Source: Collinsella aerofaciens
GTDB lineage: Bacteria; Actinomycetota; Coriobacteriia; Coriobacteriales; Coriobacteriaceae
Assembly (NCBI RefSeq): GCF_028207065.1
Contig: NZ_JAQLFP010000044.1
Span: 1-11,517 of the forward strand
Length of the DNA stretch: 11,517 nucleotides
Direction of reading: 5' to 3'
Shown here: positions 1 to 6,509 of the stretch, piece by piece
How positions within the stretch are numbered: the first letter of the stretch is position 1
How the letters are laid out: every line of letters starts with the position of its first letter
Notes under the pieces: generated by a model
Databases searched by the model: none
The model's input: the letters and a program-made list of their open reading frames with translations, nothing else
Told to the model about the DNA's origin: nothing
Program-made: the position numbers and the translations under genes

Positions 1-15
1 ATCGGTCGGAGGGGT

Positions 16-129
16 GGCTTTGTAAAGCCGTTTGTCTCCACCCGCGTAGCGGGTGGTTTAAAGCTGGCCGCTGCGCGGCCAGCGGACTAAAGTCTTGAAA
101 TTAGTTCCGCCGTTCTACCGAACGGCGGA
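16..129. repeat. Cluster of four tandem hairpins, possible IS200/IS605-type end or REP-like repeat
   Basis: Four tight inverted repeats follow each other in 114 bases: GGCTTT/AAAGCC (16-29), CCACCCGC/GCGGGTGG with loop GTA (38-56), GCTGGCCGC/GCGGCCAGC with loop TGC (63-83), and TCCGCCGTTC/GAACGGCGGA with loop TACC (106-129). None is followed by a T-run on either strand, so they are not classical intrinsic terminators, although the last could slow transcription leaving the 174-749 gene. Short GC-rich hairpins with 3-4 base loops are typical of REP sequences and of the ends of single-strand-transposed IS200/IS605 elements. No transposase or TnpB gene is visible, so this remains a structural observation. 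Any gene to the left lies outside the window. Confidence 0.6.
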
Positions 130-173
130 CCCGCTGAAAGGCCCCGTCCCAAATTTGCTGCCCCACTCGCAAC

Positions 174-749
174 TTATCCCGCCGATGGAGTTGTTGCCGT
201 TTCATTTGCCTGGGCCGTTTCGGCGTCGTCGCCTTGCTTGTCTTCGTCCTTTTGCGCATCGGCGATGGTGGAGGCCGCCGCAACGATACCACGCTGGGGC
301 GCGACGCCCGTCTGGGTCTGAGCGCCCTCGACAACTTCTGTACCTGCATGCGCGAGCTCGGGCGATTTAAACACTGCGTCCAAGTTGGCGCCACCGCCGG
401 CATAGCCAAGCGCAGCGAGTGCGATGACGATCACTGCAACGGCGGCCACGATCGGCACGTAGCGATGCCAGCCGGCGGGATTGAGCCCGCTGCGGCGAGC
501 CGCCCCGCGGCTGATGTAGCCGAGCGTTCCGTCGTGCTTGAGCTTTGAGCCCACCACGCGTTTGCGGCCCCACAGCGAGGACTCTGCCTGCATTGCCAAG
601 CGGGCGCTTGCCGAAGGATAGCCGTATTTAGTGCGCTTGAACGAGCCATCAAACCCCGAGGCGTGTTTGCCCCACGTCACCGATGTCGTGCGTCGGTTGA
701 CCGGCGCGGCACTCCGCCTTCTGCGGCTCGGTTTTGAAGTCTCAGCCAT
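174..749 (-). CDS. Small single-pass membrane protein, unknown function
   Basis: A 191-residue protein I do not recognise. Residues 1-95 are strongly basic (an Arg-rich start, then many Lys/Arg), residues 97-116 form one hydrophobic membrane segment (valine/alanine/isoleucine-rich), and residues 120-191 are an Ala/Thr/Gln/Glu/Asp-rich, low-complexity acidic tail. By the positive-inside rule the N-terminus should be cytoplasmic and the acidic tail external. No catalytic motif is visible. The frame runs upstream to an ATG at 803, but a promoter-like pair lies at 822-794, so transcription would start after 803. The ATG at 749, preceded by GAGGG, is therefore preferred. It lies 84 bases downstream of the regulator at 834-2051 on the same strand but appears to have its own promoter. 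A DNA-associated or cell-envelope role is possible but unproven. Confidence 0.72.
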   Translation of the reverse strand: MAETSKPSRRRRSAAPVNRRTTSVTWGKHASGFDGSFKRTKYGYPSASARLAMQAESSLWGRKRVVGSKLKHDGTLGYISRGAARRSGLNPAGWHRYVPIVAAVAVIVIALAALGYAGGGANLDAVFKSPELAHAGTEVVEGAQTQTGVAPQRGIVAAASTIADAQKDEDKQGDDAETAQANETATTPSAG

Positions 750-793
750 ATGCCCTCGCACGCCGTAACCAAATCGAAACAATAACGCTTTGG

Positions 794-822
794 ACTGTAG
801 CACACGCGTCGCGCGCGGTCAC
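794..822 (-). promoter_or_regulatory. Putative promoter of the membrane protein gene
   Basis: On the minus strand, GTGACC (822-817) and TACAGT (799-794) are separated by 17 bases, with a TG one base before the -10 (an extended -10, as in the lacI promoter of this window). Transcription would start near 787, leaving a leader of about 40 bases before the ATG at 749. Each hexamer matches the sigma-70 consensus at four of six positions. The element sits in the short gap after the regulator stop codon, so the two genes need not be one operon. Confidence 0.45.
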
Positions 823-833
823 GGGCGCCTCGC

Positions 834-2051
834 TCAACGGTCATCGTCCTTCAGCAAGCGCCACAGAGTTGTACGGCTTATGCCCAGCACCTCCGCCGCA
901 CGGGTTCGGTTGCCGTGGAGATGGTCTACAACCAGATGCGCGATATCTCGCTCGGTATCGGCCAGCGGTCGCAGGATATACAGGTCACTTTCGAGCGTCG
1001 GGGCGCCAAAGGTTGCGGTCTTAATCACGTCCTCTTGGGCGAGCACTTCCTCCGCCACAGCGCGGTCCACCGTGCCCGCCCCCACCAATATATACAGTCG
1101 TTCCGAGACCTCGCGGAGCTGCAGATAGTTGCGCGGCCAGCGGTAAGCATCGAGCGTCTTCGTCGCCGCGGCAGACAGCGCGGGCGTTGCCGTCCCAAAT
1201 GCATCAGCGAGATATTCCAAATAGCGCGCAACCTTCGTCGACGCGGCTCCCTGCTCGGCGATTGCCGGCGCCACGCTCACCGCACAGGCGAAGCGCTCGG
1301 TCACAAAGGCGGCTTGATCACTTTCGCTGCCGCCCGGCATGTCATTCGCCGTCAGCACCACATGGCAGCGCGTCGCCAACGCGGTGTCGGCCATCGTGGA
1401 GACCAGCTCGCGGAGGCGCTGGGGGCCAACCGCGTTCCAGCCCTCAATGCAAAGGGTCAGCCCTGTTTGGAACAACGGCGATTCGGCGCTTTTGAGCACA
1501 TGGCGCCAACCGCGCTCGGTGAGCTCATCGAGCGCAACGGAAACAAAGGGCTGACCGGCAAAAGGACCGTCCAGATAGAGGCGCTTGGCGATCTCGACCT
1601 GACCCGCTCCCAGCTCGCCCTCGAGCATAAGGGGCACACCGCGCGCGTAACTCTCTGCAACCGGCGCAGCCACCGAGGCCGCCCCCTCAGCGATGCCGTA
1701 CGCGCTCGATTCGTAGCGGGCCTCAACCTCGTCGGCGTTGAGCCACTCGATGCCCGCATGCGCCGCGGCGCCGCGCACCTCGCGGACCACGACGGCCCAA
1801 AGGCCCCCGCCCTCTTTGTCGGTGGGGCGAACGGTCAGGCTCAGGCGCGTACCCGCGCGCCCCATAACAAGACGCGCGCCGTCTCCTATACGGTCGAGGC
1901 GTTCGGCAACAAAAGTCGCCACATCCCGCTCAAGCGCCGCGTCATTCATGGTCGAGATCGCGACGTCCCCACGCGCATCGATTGCCAATGCCGAGGCCCC
2001 GGCAGCAGCCAGGGCCTCGGTCAAGATGTTCAGCTTGGCATCGCTATCCAT
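834..2051 (-). CDS. Degenerate NtrC/PrpR-like transcription regulator with Fis-type helix-turn-helix
   Basis: A 405-residue protein with the layout of a bacterial enhancer-binding protein: a small N-terminal sensor-like region (1-110), an AAA+-like middle (about 120-340) and a C-terminal Fis/NtrC helix-turn-helix (about 370-401, with NRTRAAEVLGISRTTLWRLL). The middle domain is eroded. The Walker A position reads GELGAGQV (145-152), with Gln in place of the essential Lys. The Walker B region is LTLCIEGW, and the GAFTGA loop that contacts sigma-54 is absent. The WPRNYLQLREV segment (305-315) still matches the family's WPGNVREL box. It therefore probably binds DNA without ATPase-driven sigma-54 activation. 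The ATG at 2051 has AGAGG seven bases upstream, and I prefer it over the in-frame ATG at 2252, which would begin inside a large hairpin. It lies 266 bases downstream of the transporter on the same strand and may regulate it. Confidence 0.8.
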   Translation of the reverse strand: MDSDAKLNILTEALAAAGASALAIDARGDVAISTMNDAALERDVATFVAERLDRIGDGARLVMGRAGTRLSLTVRPTDKEGGGLWAVVVREVRGAAAHAGIEWLNADEVEARYESSAYGIAEGAASVAAPVAESYARGVPLMLEGELGAGQVEIAKRLYLDGPFAGQPFVSVALDELTERGWRHVLKSAESPLFQTGLTLCIEGWNAVGPQRLRELVSTMADTALATRCHVVLTANDMPGGSESDQAAFVTERFACAVSVAPAIAEQGAASTKVARYLEYLADAFGTATPALSAAATKTLDAYRWPRNYLQLREVSERLYILVGAGTVDRAVAEEVLAQEDVIKTATFGAPTLESDLYILRPLADTERDIAHLVVDHLHGNRTRAAEVLGISRTTLWRLLKDDDR

Positions 2052-2104
2052 GATTCGCCTCTGTCCGCAGCGACGTGCAACCGCCGACGGTCGCACGACC
2101 GAGT

Positions 2105-2119
2105 GTTTCAAAATTGAAC
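2105..2119. promoter_or_regulatory. Small palindrome upstream of the Fis-type regulator
   Basis: GTTTCAAAATTGAAC contains the inverted arms TTCAA and TTGAA around AA, within an AT-rich patch (2105-2145) in otherwise GC-rich DNA, about 55 bases before the regulator start. It could be an autoregulatory operator or part of a promoter. The arms are short and the call is weak. Confidence 0.25.
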
Positions 2120-2176
2120 GATATTGCTCACCAAACACTATAGGGCAGAAAGCGCCGTCCTGCGAGTATAGGTGTT

Positions 2177-2287
2177 GCCCCGCATCGCCATCCTGGCGGG
2201 GCGATAAGAGCTCTTCGGGACTTATAAACCTGCGGACAAGCCATACCCGCAAGAGCTCCTATCGCTCCACCGTGAGAATGCGCTCAC
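2177..2287 (-). other. Three consecutive hairpins between transporter and regulator (candidate structured leader or attenuator)
   Basis: Three inverted repeats abut: GTGAG/CTCAC (2272-2287); a long stem of GCGATAAGAGCTCTT (2201-2215) with AAGAGCTCCTATCGC (2251-2265), 14 Watson-Crick pairs plus one G-T, extended by CGGG/CCCG past a one-base bulge; and GCCCCGC/GCGGGGC (2177-2202). The third competes with an alternative CGCCA/TGGCG stem (2186-2198) and shares bases 2201-2202 with the long stem, so the two cannot both form fully. Such mutually exclusive pairing is seen in attenuators and riboswitches. No T-run follows, so a plain terminator for the transporter is unlikely. I match it to no known RNA class. 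Confidence 0.4.
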
Positions 2288-2317
2288 CAGCACGCAGCAC
2301 GCAAATAAGCTACTTCT

Positions 2318-3352
2318 CTACCAGATTCCCAGCACGTGCTGCATTCCCAAACTCATGCACGCAATGCCAATCCAGCAGCAAAAGCCCAGCGCGATGGGCT
2401 TGCCGCCCTTTTTGACCAGCTCAACGATATCGGTATTAAAACCAATAGCCGCCATGGCCATCACAATAAAGAATTTCGACAGCTCCTTGATGGGCGCCGT
2501 GATGGACACGGGAAGCTGAAACACCGTGGTGATCACACTCGCCAGCACAAAGAACAGCACAAACATGGGAAACGCGCGTTTAAGCGAGAACGTGCTCCTA
2601 GCGTCGCCGCCGGCCTTGCGCGCCAGATGCATCTGCCAGCAAGCAAGCGCCAGCGTGATGGGAATGATGGCCAGCGTCCTGGTGAGCTTGACCACCGTGG
2701 CGCTCTCGAGCACATTGGCGCCGGGATGCATGCTGTCCCAGGCGCTCGCCGCAGCCGTTACGGACGAGGTATCGTTGATGGCGGTGCCGGCAAACAGGCC
2801 AAAGCCCTCGTTGGTCAGCCCGAGCATGCCGCCGAGCGTCGGAAACACGAGCGCCGCGATAACGTTAAACAGGAAGATGACCGAAATAGCCTGGGCAATC
2901 TCGCGATCGTCGGCATCGATGACGGGTGCGGTCGCGGCGATGGCAGAACCGCCGCAAATCGACGAACCCACACCCACAAGCGTCGCGATCTTACCCGGCA
3001 CGTTCATGACGCGGCAGAGCACAAAGGCGATGACAAGCGAGGTCGAGATCGTCGCCACGATAATCGGCAGCGACTGGGCGCCCTTGGACAGGATCTGGGA
3101 GAGGTTCATGCCAAAGCCAAGCAGGATAACCGCGTACTGCAAGACTTTTTTGGACGTATAGGTAACGCCGGCGGTGAGCTGTTCGCGACGATTCTTGGGA
3201 AAGACGAGCGCCAGGACCATGCCAAAAAGGATGGCAAATACCGGACCGCCGACCACCTCAATCTGTTTGCCGAGCAACGTCGCGGGGATAGCGATGATCA
3301 GGCAGAACAAAACGCCTTTCCAGCGCTCGCGTACGATATTTGCCAGTTGCAT
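2318..3352 (-). CDS. yeiH: YeiH-family putative sulfate/sulfonate export permease (Cons_hypoth698)
   Basis: A 344-residue polytopic inner-membrane protein of the YeiH/UPF0324 family (PF03601), of normal length for the family. Hydrophobic segments run throughout (for example 13-28, 35-51, 71-83, 97-115, 154-171, 227-240, 262-279, 295-305, 318-336). Family hallmarks are VGSSICGGSAIAA at 128-140 and GTAINDTSSVTAAA at 189-202, with KLTRT at 222-226. Members are annotated as putative sulfate exporters and are linked in some bacteria to taurine or sulfonate metabolism; the true substrate here cannot be read from sequence. The ATG at 3352 has AAGGA seven bases upstream. The gene diverges from a GntR regulator across a 163-base gap, and a Fis-type regulator follows on the same strand, so its expression is probably tightly controlled. 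Confidence 0.9.
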   Translation of the reverse strand: MQLANIVRERWKGVLFCLIIAIPATLLGKQIEVVGGPVFAILFGMVLALVFPKNRREQLTAGVTYTSKKVLQYAVILLGFGMNLSQILSKGAQSLPIIVATISTSLVIAFVLCRVMNVPGKIATLVGVGSSICGGSAIAATAPVIDADDREIAQAISVIFLFNVIAALVFPTLGGMLGLTNEGFGLFAGTAINDTSSVTAAASAWDSMHPGANVLESATVVKLTRTLAIIPITLALACWQMHLARKAGGDARSTFSLKRAFPMFVLFFVLASVITTVFQLPVSITAPIKELSKFFIVMAMAAIGFNTDIVELVKKGGKPIALGFCCWIGIACMSLGMQHVLGIW

Positions 3353-3515
3353 ATGGGATTCCTTCTTTCTATTTCACGTTTGCGACGGCTTATGATACGG
3401 CAACATTGAGCGCAGCCTTGCGCAAACACAGACTAAGATGCCGCATTAGTTCTCAGGCAACAGCCGAATTACCCACCGCGGAGAGCTGATTCGCGGCATA
3501 ATTAACAACTGACAT
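3353..3515. promoter_or_regulatory. Divergent promoter region of yeiH and gntR
   Basis: This 163-base gap must carry both promoters. For gntR, CATAAT at 3497-3502 is a good -10 but has no convincing -35 and would start transcription only a few bases before the ATG at 3516. For the transporter, TATCAT (minus strand, 3397-3392) is a possible -10. A perfect short palindrome TTGCGCAA (3419-3426) lies between them and could be an operator half. The assignments are tentative. Confidence 0.4.
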
Positions 3516-4247
3516 ATGAGTTTGATAGAACAGTTGCGAGGCGCTATGGAAGAATCGATGCACGTCGGCGAGCAGGAAACGAGTCTACAGGACCAGTCCT
3601 ACCACACCATTCGACGCAAAATCGTCTACCTGGACTACAAGCCGGGCGAAAAGCTGGGCGTCAAGCAACTTTGCGACGACCTGGATATGGGGCGCACCCC
3701 TGTGCGCGAGGCACTGGTGCGTCTGGCGCAAGAGGGCCTGGTGCGCACCGTGCCCCAGAGCGGTACCTACGTCTCACCCATCAACCTCACCCTTGCCGAG
3801 AGTGCCTGTTACATCCGCGAGCATCTGGAAAAGCAGGTGATCGTGGAATGCTGTGCGCGCGCCACGTCGGCCGGCATCGAGCAGCTCGACCGTGCCATCG
3901 CGCTGCAGGAAAAGGCCATGGCCGAAGAGGATCGCATCGGCTTCTTTTTGAGCGACAACCTCATGCATCACATGATTTTTAGCATCGCATGTCGCAGCAC
4001 CGTGTGGTCGTGGCTCGAAGAGACCAATGCCGACCTGGAGCGCTTCCGCTGGCTGCGCGCCGCCACGCAGGTTCTCGACAATCAGGACATCGTGAACGAG
4101 CACAAGCAGATTCGCCGCGCTATCGCCGGTCGCGACCCCATCGAAGCGAGCTTTTTGGTCAGCAAGCACCTGCACATGATGTTCCGCAACCAAACCGAGG
4201 TTCTGGACCAGTTCCCCGAGTACTTCGAGACCAGCAAGCTCCGCTAA
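3516..4247 (+). CDS. GntR-family transcription regulator, FadR/FCD subfamily
   Basis: A 243-residue regulator: winged helix-turn-helix at about 25-90 (LGVKQLCDDLDMGRTPVREAL is the recognition region, and SGTYVSP closes the wing), then an all-helical FCD effector domain at about 92-230. The FCD metal/ligand residues are present: Asp147 and His151 in a D-x3-H motif, His196 in NEHKQIRRAI, and His218. Members usually bind an organic acid or sugar acid and repress a neighbouring transport or catabolic gene; divergence from yeiH makes that the likely target. The start is uncertain. ATG 3516 has no clear ribosome site and could be nearly leaderless, while in-frame ATGs at 3546 (GAGG four bases before) and 3558 would trim 10 or 14 residues without touching the DNA-binding domain. 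The stop codon overlaps a repeat element. Confidence 0.9.
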   Translation: MSLIEQLRGAMEESMHVGEQETSLQDQSYHTIRRKIVYLDYKPGEKLGVKQLCDDLDMGRTPVREALVRLAQEGLVRTVPQSGTYVSPINLTLAESACYIREHLEKQVIVECCARATSAGIEQLDRAIALQEKAMAEEDRIGFFLSDNLMHHMIFSIACRSTVWSWLEETNADLERFRWLRAATQVLDNQDIVNEHKQIRRAIAGRDPIEASFLVSKHLHMMFRNQTEVLDQFPEYFETSKLR

Positions 4248-4302
4248 CCTGCCAAAAAGGGACAGGTTCATTTTGGCAGGTTTTATCTGGTCAAATGCAA
4301 AA
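4246..4302 (+). repeat. ACCTGCCAAAA hairpin repeat, copy 1 (GGGACAGG loop)
   Basis: AACCTGCCAAAA (4246-4257) and TTTTGGCAGGTT (4271-4282) are perfect 12-base inverted arms around a 13-base loop with GGGACAGG at 4259-4266. A tail TTATCTG, then AAATGC, is shared with the copies at 6640-6694 and 11388-11442. The first two bases are the last two of the gntR stop codon. On the plus strand TTTTA after the stem is weakly terminator-like. Confidence 0.85.
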
Positions 4303-4338
4303 AAGGCCCGGCTCCGTCTTGATGCGGAGCCGGGCCTT
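4298..4338 (-). terminator. Intrinsic terminator of glmS
   Basis: AAGGCCCGGCTCCG (4303-4316) pairs perfectly with CGGAGCCGGGCCTT (4325-4338) around an 8-base loop. On the minus strand the stem is followed by a run of six T (ending at 4299), 24 bases after the glmS stop. On the plus strand no T-run follows, so it serves glmS. Confidence 0.92.
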
Positions 4339-4361
4339 AGTCGCTAGAACGGCGGAACCAA

Positions 4362-6209
4362 CTACTCGACCGTGACGCTTTTCGCCAGGTTGCGGGGCTG
4401 GTCGACGTCGCAGCCGCGCAGGATGGCGACCTCGCGGGCGAGCAGCTGCAGCGGGACACTCGCCGTGATGGGGCTGAACACGTCGCGGACTGCCGGCACG
4501 CGGATGATGCAGTCGGCAATCTTGTTGATCTCCTCGTCGCCCTCGGTGGCAACGACGATGACCTTGGCACCGCGCGCCTTGCACTCCATAAGGTTCGACA
4601 CGGTCTTGTCGTAGGTGGCACTCTTGGTGGCCACAGCGATGACAGGGAAGCCCAGGTCGATCAGGGCAATGGGGCCGTGCTTCATCTCACCGGCGGCATA
4701 TGCCTCGGCGTGCAGGTAGCTGACCTCTTTGAGCTTGAGCGCGCCCTCGTAGGAAATAGCGGCACCCATGCCGCGACCCACAAACAGTGCGGACTGCGCG
4801 TCCTTGCACAGCAGGGCGGCCTCATGAACGGCCTCGGTTTGGGTATCCAAAATCCACTGGATCTGCTCGGCCGTATCGGAAAGCTCGCGGAACAGCATGC
4901 GCGCCTGCTTGGTGGTCAAGCGGTACTTGACCTGCGCCAGCAGCAGGGCCAGCAGCGTCAGGCTCACAACCTGGCCGATGAAGCTCTTGGTCGAGGCGAC
5001 CGCGATCTCCTTGTTGGCCTTGGTGTAGATGACGCCGTCGCTCTCACGCGCCACGGGGCTGCCCACCACGTTGGTGATGCCGAAGACCTTGGCACCCTTG
5101 ATGCGCGCATCGCGGATGGCGGCGAGAGTGTCGGCCGTCTCGCCCGACTGGGACACGGCCACGACGAGCGTCGTCGGCGTGATGATGGGGTTGCGATAGC
5201 GGAACTCGCTGGCCGCCTCCACCTCGGTGGGGATGCGAGCCCAGCCCTCAATGAGATTCTTGGCAATGAGGCCAGCGTGATAGCTGGTGCCGCAAGCGAT
5301 CACGTAGACGCGGTCGATGTCGTTGAGTTCCTCGAGCGAAAGGCCCAGCTCGTCGATGTCGAGCTCGCCGGCCGGTGTCATACGACCAACCAGCGTGTCG
5401 CGCACGACGCGCGGCTGCTCGTGAATCTCCTTGAGCATAAAGTCGGGATAACCGCCCTTTTCTGCCATGTCCAGGTCCCAGTCGATGTGGGTGACCTTGG
5501 GCTCGATAACGTTGCCGACCTCGTCGGTGTACTCGACGCCTGCGGGCGTGAGCTTGGCAAACTGACCGTCCTCGAGCACCACGACATCGCGGGTGGCGTC
5601 GATGAGCGCGATGACATCGGAGGCGACATAGGAGCCGGTTTCGCCCACGCCGACTACGATCGGGGAATCCTTGCGGGCCACGGCGATCACGCCGGGCTCG
5701 TCAGCGCACACGGCGGCCAGACCATAGGCACCGACCACGTGGGTGCAAGCCTCGCGCACGGAGGCCATCAGGTCGTGCGTCTCGGCATAGGCCTCTTCGA
5801 TCAGATGCGCGAAGACCTCGGTATCGGTCTCGCTCTTAAAGTGGTGGCCGCGGCCCTCCAGCTCTTCGCGCAGCTCGGCGAAGTTCTCGATGATGCCGTT
5901 GTGGACGATGGCGATACGACCGTCGCAGCTGGTGTGGGGATGGGCGTTAACGACGGAGGGCTTGCCGTGGGTGGCCCAACGGGTGTGGCCGATACCGCAG
6001 GTAGCGTCACTGTCGATGTTGGAAAGCTCGCTCTCCAGGCCCGCGACCTTGCCCACGCGGCGGATGACGTCGAGGTGCGCCGCGGCGCCCTCACCCACCT
6101 CGAGCGCGACGCCCGAGGAGTCATAGCCGCGATACTCCATGCGCTTAAGGCCTGTGACCAGGATGTTCTTTGCAATATCAGAGCCGGTGTAGCCGACAAT
6201 TCCGCACAT
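4362..6209 (-). CDS. glmS: Glutamine--fructose-6-phosphate aminotransferase (isomerizing)
   Basis: A 615-residue cytoplasmic enzyme that converts fructose-6-phosphate and glutamine to glucosamine-6-phosphate and glutamate, the first committed step to UDP-GlcNAc, peptidoglycan and other amino sugars. The N-terminal class II glutamine amidotransferase domain (about 2-230) begins MCGIVGYTG with nucleophile Cys2, exposed once Met1 is removed, and has GHTRWATHG (74-82) and HNGIIEN (103-109). Two SIS domains follow: the first (about 295-430) with ACGTSYHA, SQSGETADT and ASTKS; the second (about 470-605) with EGALKLKEVSYLHAEAY. Glu495, His511 and Lys610 correspond to E. coli Glu488, His504 and Lys603. 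The length is normal and the C-terminus NLAKSVTVE is intact. AAGGGA lies eight bases before the ATG. It is a single-gene unit with its own terminator, and its leader has palindromes but is too short for a glmS ribozyme. Confidence 0.98.
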   Translation of the reverse strand: MCGIVGYTGSDIAKNILVTGLKRMEYRGYDSSGVALEVGEGAAAHLDVIRRVGKVAGLESELSNIDSDATCGIGHTRWATHGKPSVVNAHPHTSCDGRIAIVHNGIIENFAELREELEGRGHHFKSETDTEVFAHLIEEAYAETHDLMASVREACTHVVGAYGLAAVCADEPGVIAVARKDSPIVVGVGETGSYVASDVIALIDATRDVVVLEDGQFAKLTPAGVEYTDEVGNVIEPKVTHIDWDLDMAEKGGYPDFMLKEIHEQPRVVRDTLVGRMTPAGELDIDELGLSLEELNDIDRVYVIACGTSYHAGLIAKNLIEGWARIPTEVEAASEFRYRNPIITPTTLVVAVSQSGETADTLAAIRDARIKGAKVFGITNVVGSPVARESDGVIYTKANKEIAVASTKSFIGQVVSLTLLALLLAQVKYRLTTKQARMLFRELSDTAEQIQWILDTQTEAVHEAALLCKDAQSALFVGRGMGAAISYEGALKLKEVSYLHAEAYAAGEMKHGPIALIDLGFPVIAVATKSATYDKTVSNLMECKARGAKVIVVATEGDEEINKIADCIIRVPAVRDVFSPITASVPLQLLAREVAILRGCDVDQPRNLAKSVTVE

Positions 6210-6279
6210 AGGATAAATCCCTTCGTCCGCGTGACTGCAAAACGCCCACGCACAAGGGGCGCTGAGACGTATAACGTTC

Positions 6280-6343
6280 GAGTATTGTACTCACGCAAGT
6301 GCAAGCTGATATACCAGAAGTGGTATCTCAACTTAGATACCAC
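6280..6343 (-). promoter_or_regulatory. glmS upstream palindromes and candidate promoter
   Basis: On the minus strand TACAAT (6289-6284) is a good -10; no strong -35 is visible. It lies inside a small palindrome GAGTA/TACTC (6280-6292). Farther upstream two overlapping inverted repeats share a half: ATACCA/TGGTAT (6311-6326) and GTGGTATCT/AGATACCAC (6320-6343). TGGTAT/ATACCA half-sites resemble those bound by HutC-type GntR regulators such as NagR/DasR, which control amino-sugar genes, but the spacing differs from the classical site. An operator controlling glmS is a reasonable guess, not a demonstration. Confidence 0.4.
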
Positions 6344-6356
6344 CCGATGCACACAC

Positions 6357-6403
6357 GTCCAAACCACCACGATGGGGACAGGCACCTTTGTGGTGGTTTG
6401 GAC
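6357..6403 (+). repeat. AAACCACCAC hairpin repeat, plus-orientation copy (GGGGACAGG loop)
   Basis: GTCCAAACCACCAC (6357-6370) and GTGGTGGTTTGGAC (6390-6403) are perfect 14-base arms around a 19-base loop containing GGGGACAGGCACC. The loop core is the one found in the ACCTGCCAAAA repeats, but the arms are unrelated. A second copy lies inverted at 6588-6626. Confidence 0.85.
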
Positions 6404-6428
6404 CGGGGCGGCGGCCTATCCCGGCGAA

Positions 6429-6489
6429 AGATCTCAATCTGTAACATCTGGGCCGCAATAAGCCGGCTTAGTGTTACAGATCGAGACAT
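6429..6489 (+). repeat. TGTTACAGATCGAGAC hairpin element, plus-orientation copy
   Basis: An arm with two mismatches at 6430-6446 (reading GATCTCAATCTGTAACA) pairs with TGTTACAGATCGAGAC at 6472-6487 across about 25 bases that include GGCCGCAA and GCCGGC. The element 6510-6569 is a diverged copy in the opposite orientation: on its minus strand the internal spacer aligns with this one (GGxCxGCAA followed by C-rich bases). Confidence 0.75.
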
Positions 6490-6509
6490 TACGGTTCGGC
6501 CCCAGCACT

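Noticed and set aside
834..2051. Sigma-54-dependent activator
   Set aside because: No GAFTGA loop and no Walker A Lys, and no -24/-12 (GG-N10-GC) promoter was recognised near the transporter.
915..2117. Plus-strand open frame of 400 codons opposite the Fis-type regulator
   Set aside because: Arg/His-rich low-quality product with no motif and no ribosome site; a shadow of the minus-strand gene.
2052..2252. Longer start for the Fis-type regulator at 2252
   Set aside because: The added 67 residues come from a hairpin region, show no domain, and ATG 2051 has a good ribosome site.
2336..3409. Plus-strand open frame of 357 codons opposite yeiH
   Set aside because: Highly charged Gly/His/Arg-rich translation antisense to a clear multi-span membrane protein; a shadow frame.
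6210..6290. glmS ribozyme in the glmS leader
   Set aside because: The leader from the likely start is only about 70 bases, too short for the ribozyme, and I see no matching core.
4677..6461. Plus-strand open frame of 594 codons opposite glmS
   Set aside because: It lies antisense to the unmistakable glmS gene and its protein has no family pattern. It arises because G/C-ending codons leave the opposite strand free of stops.
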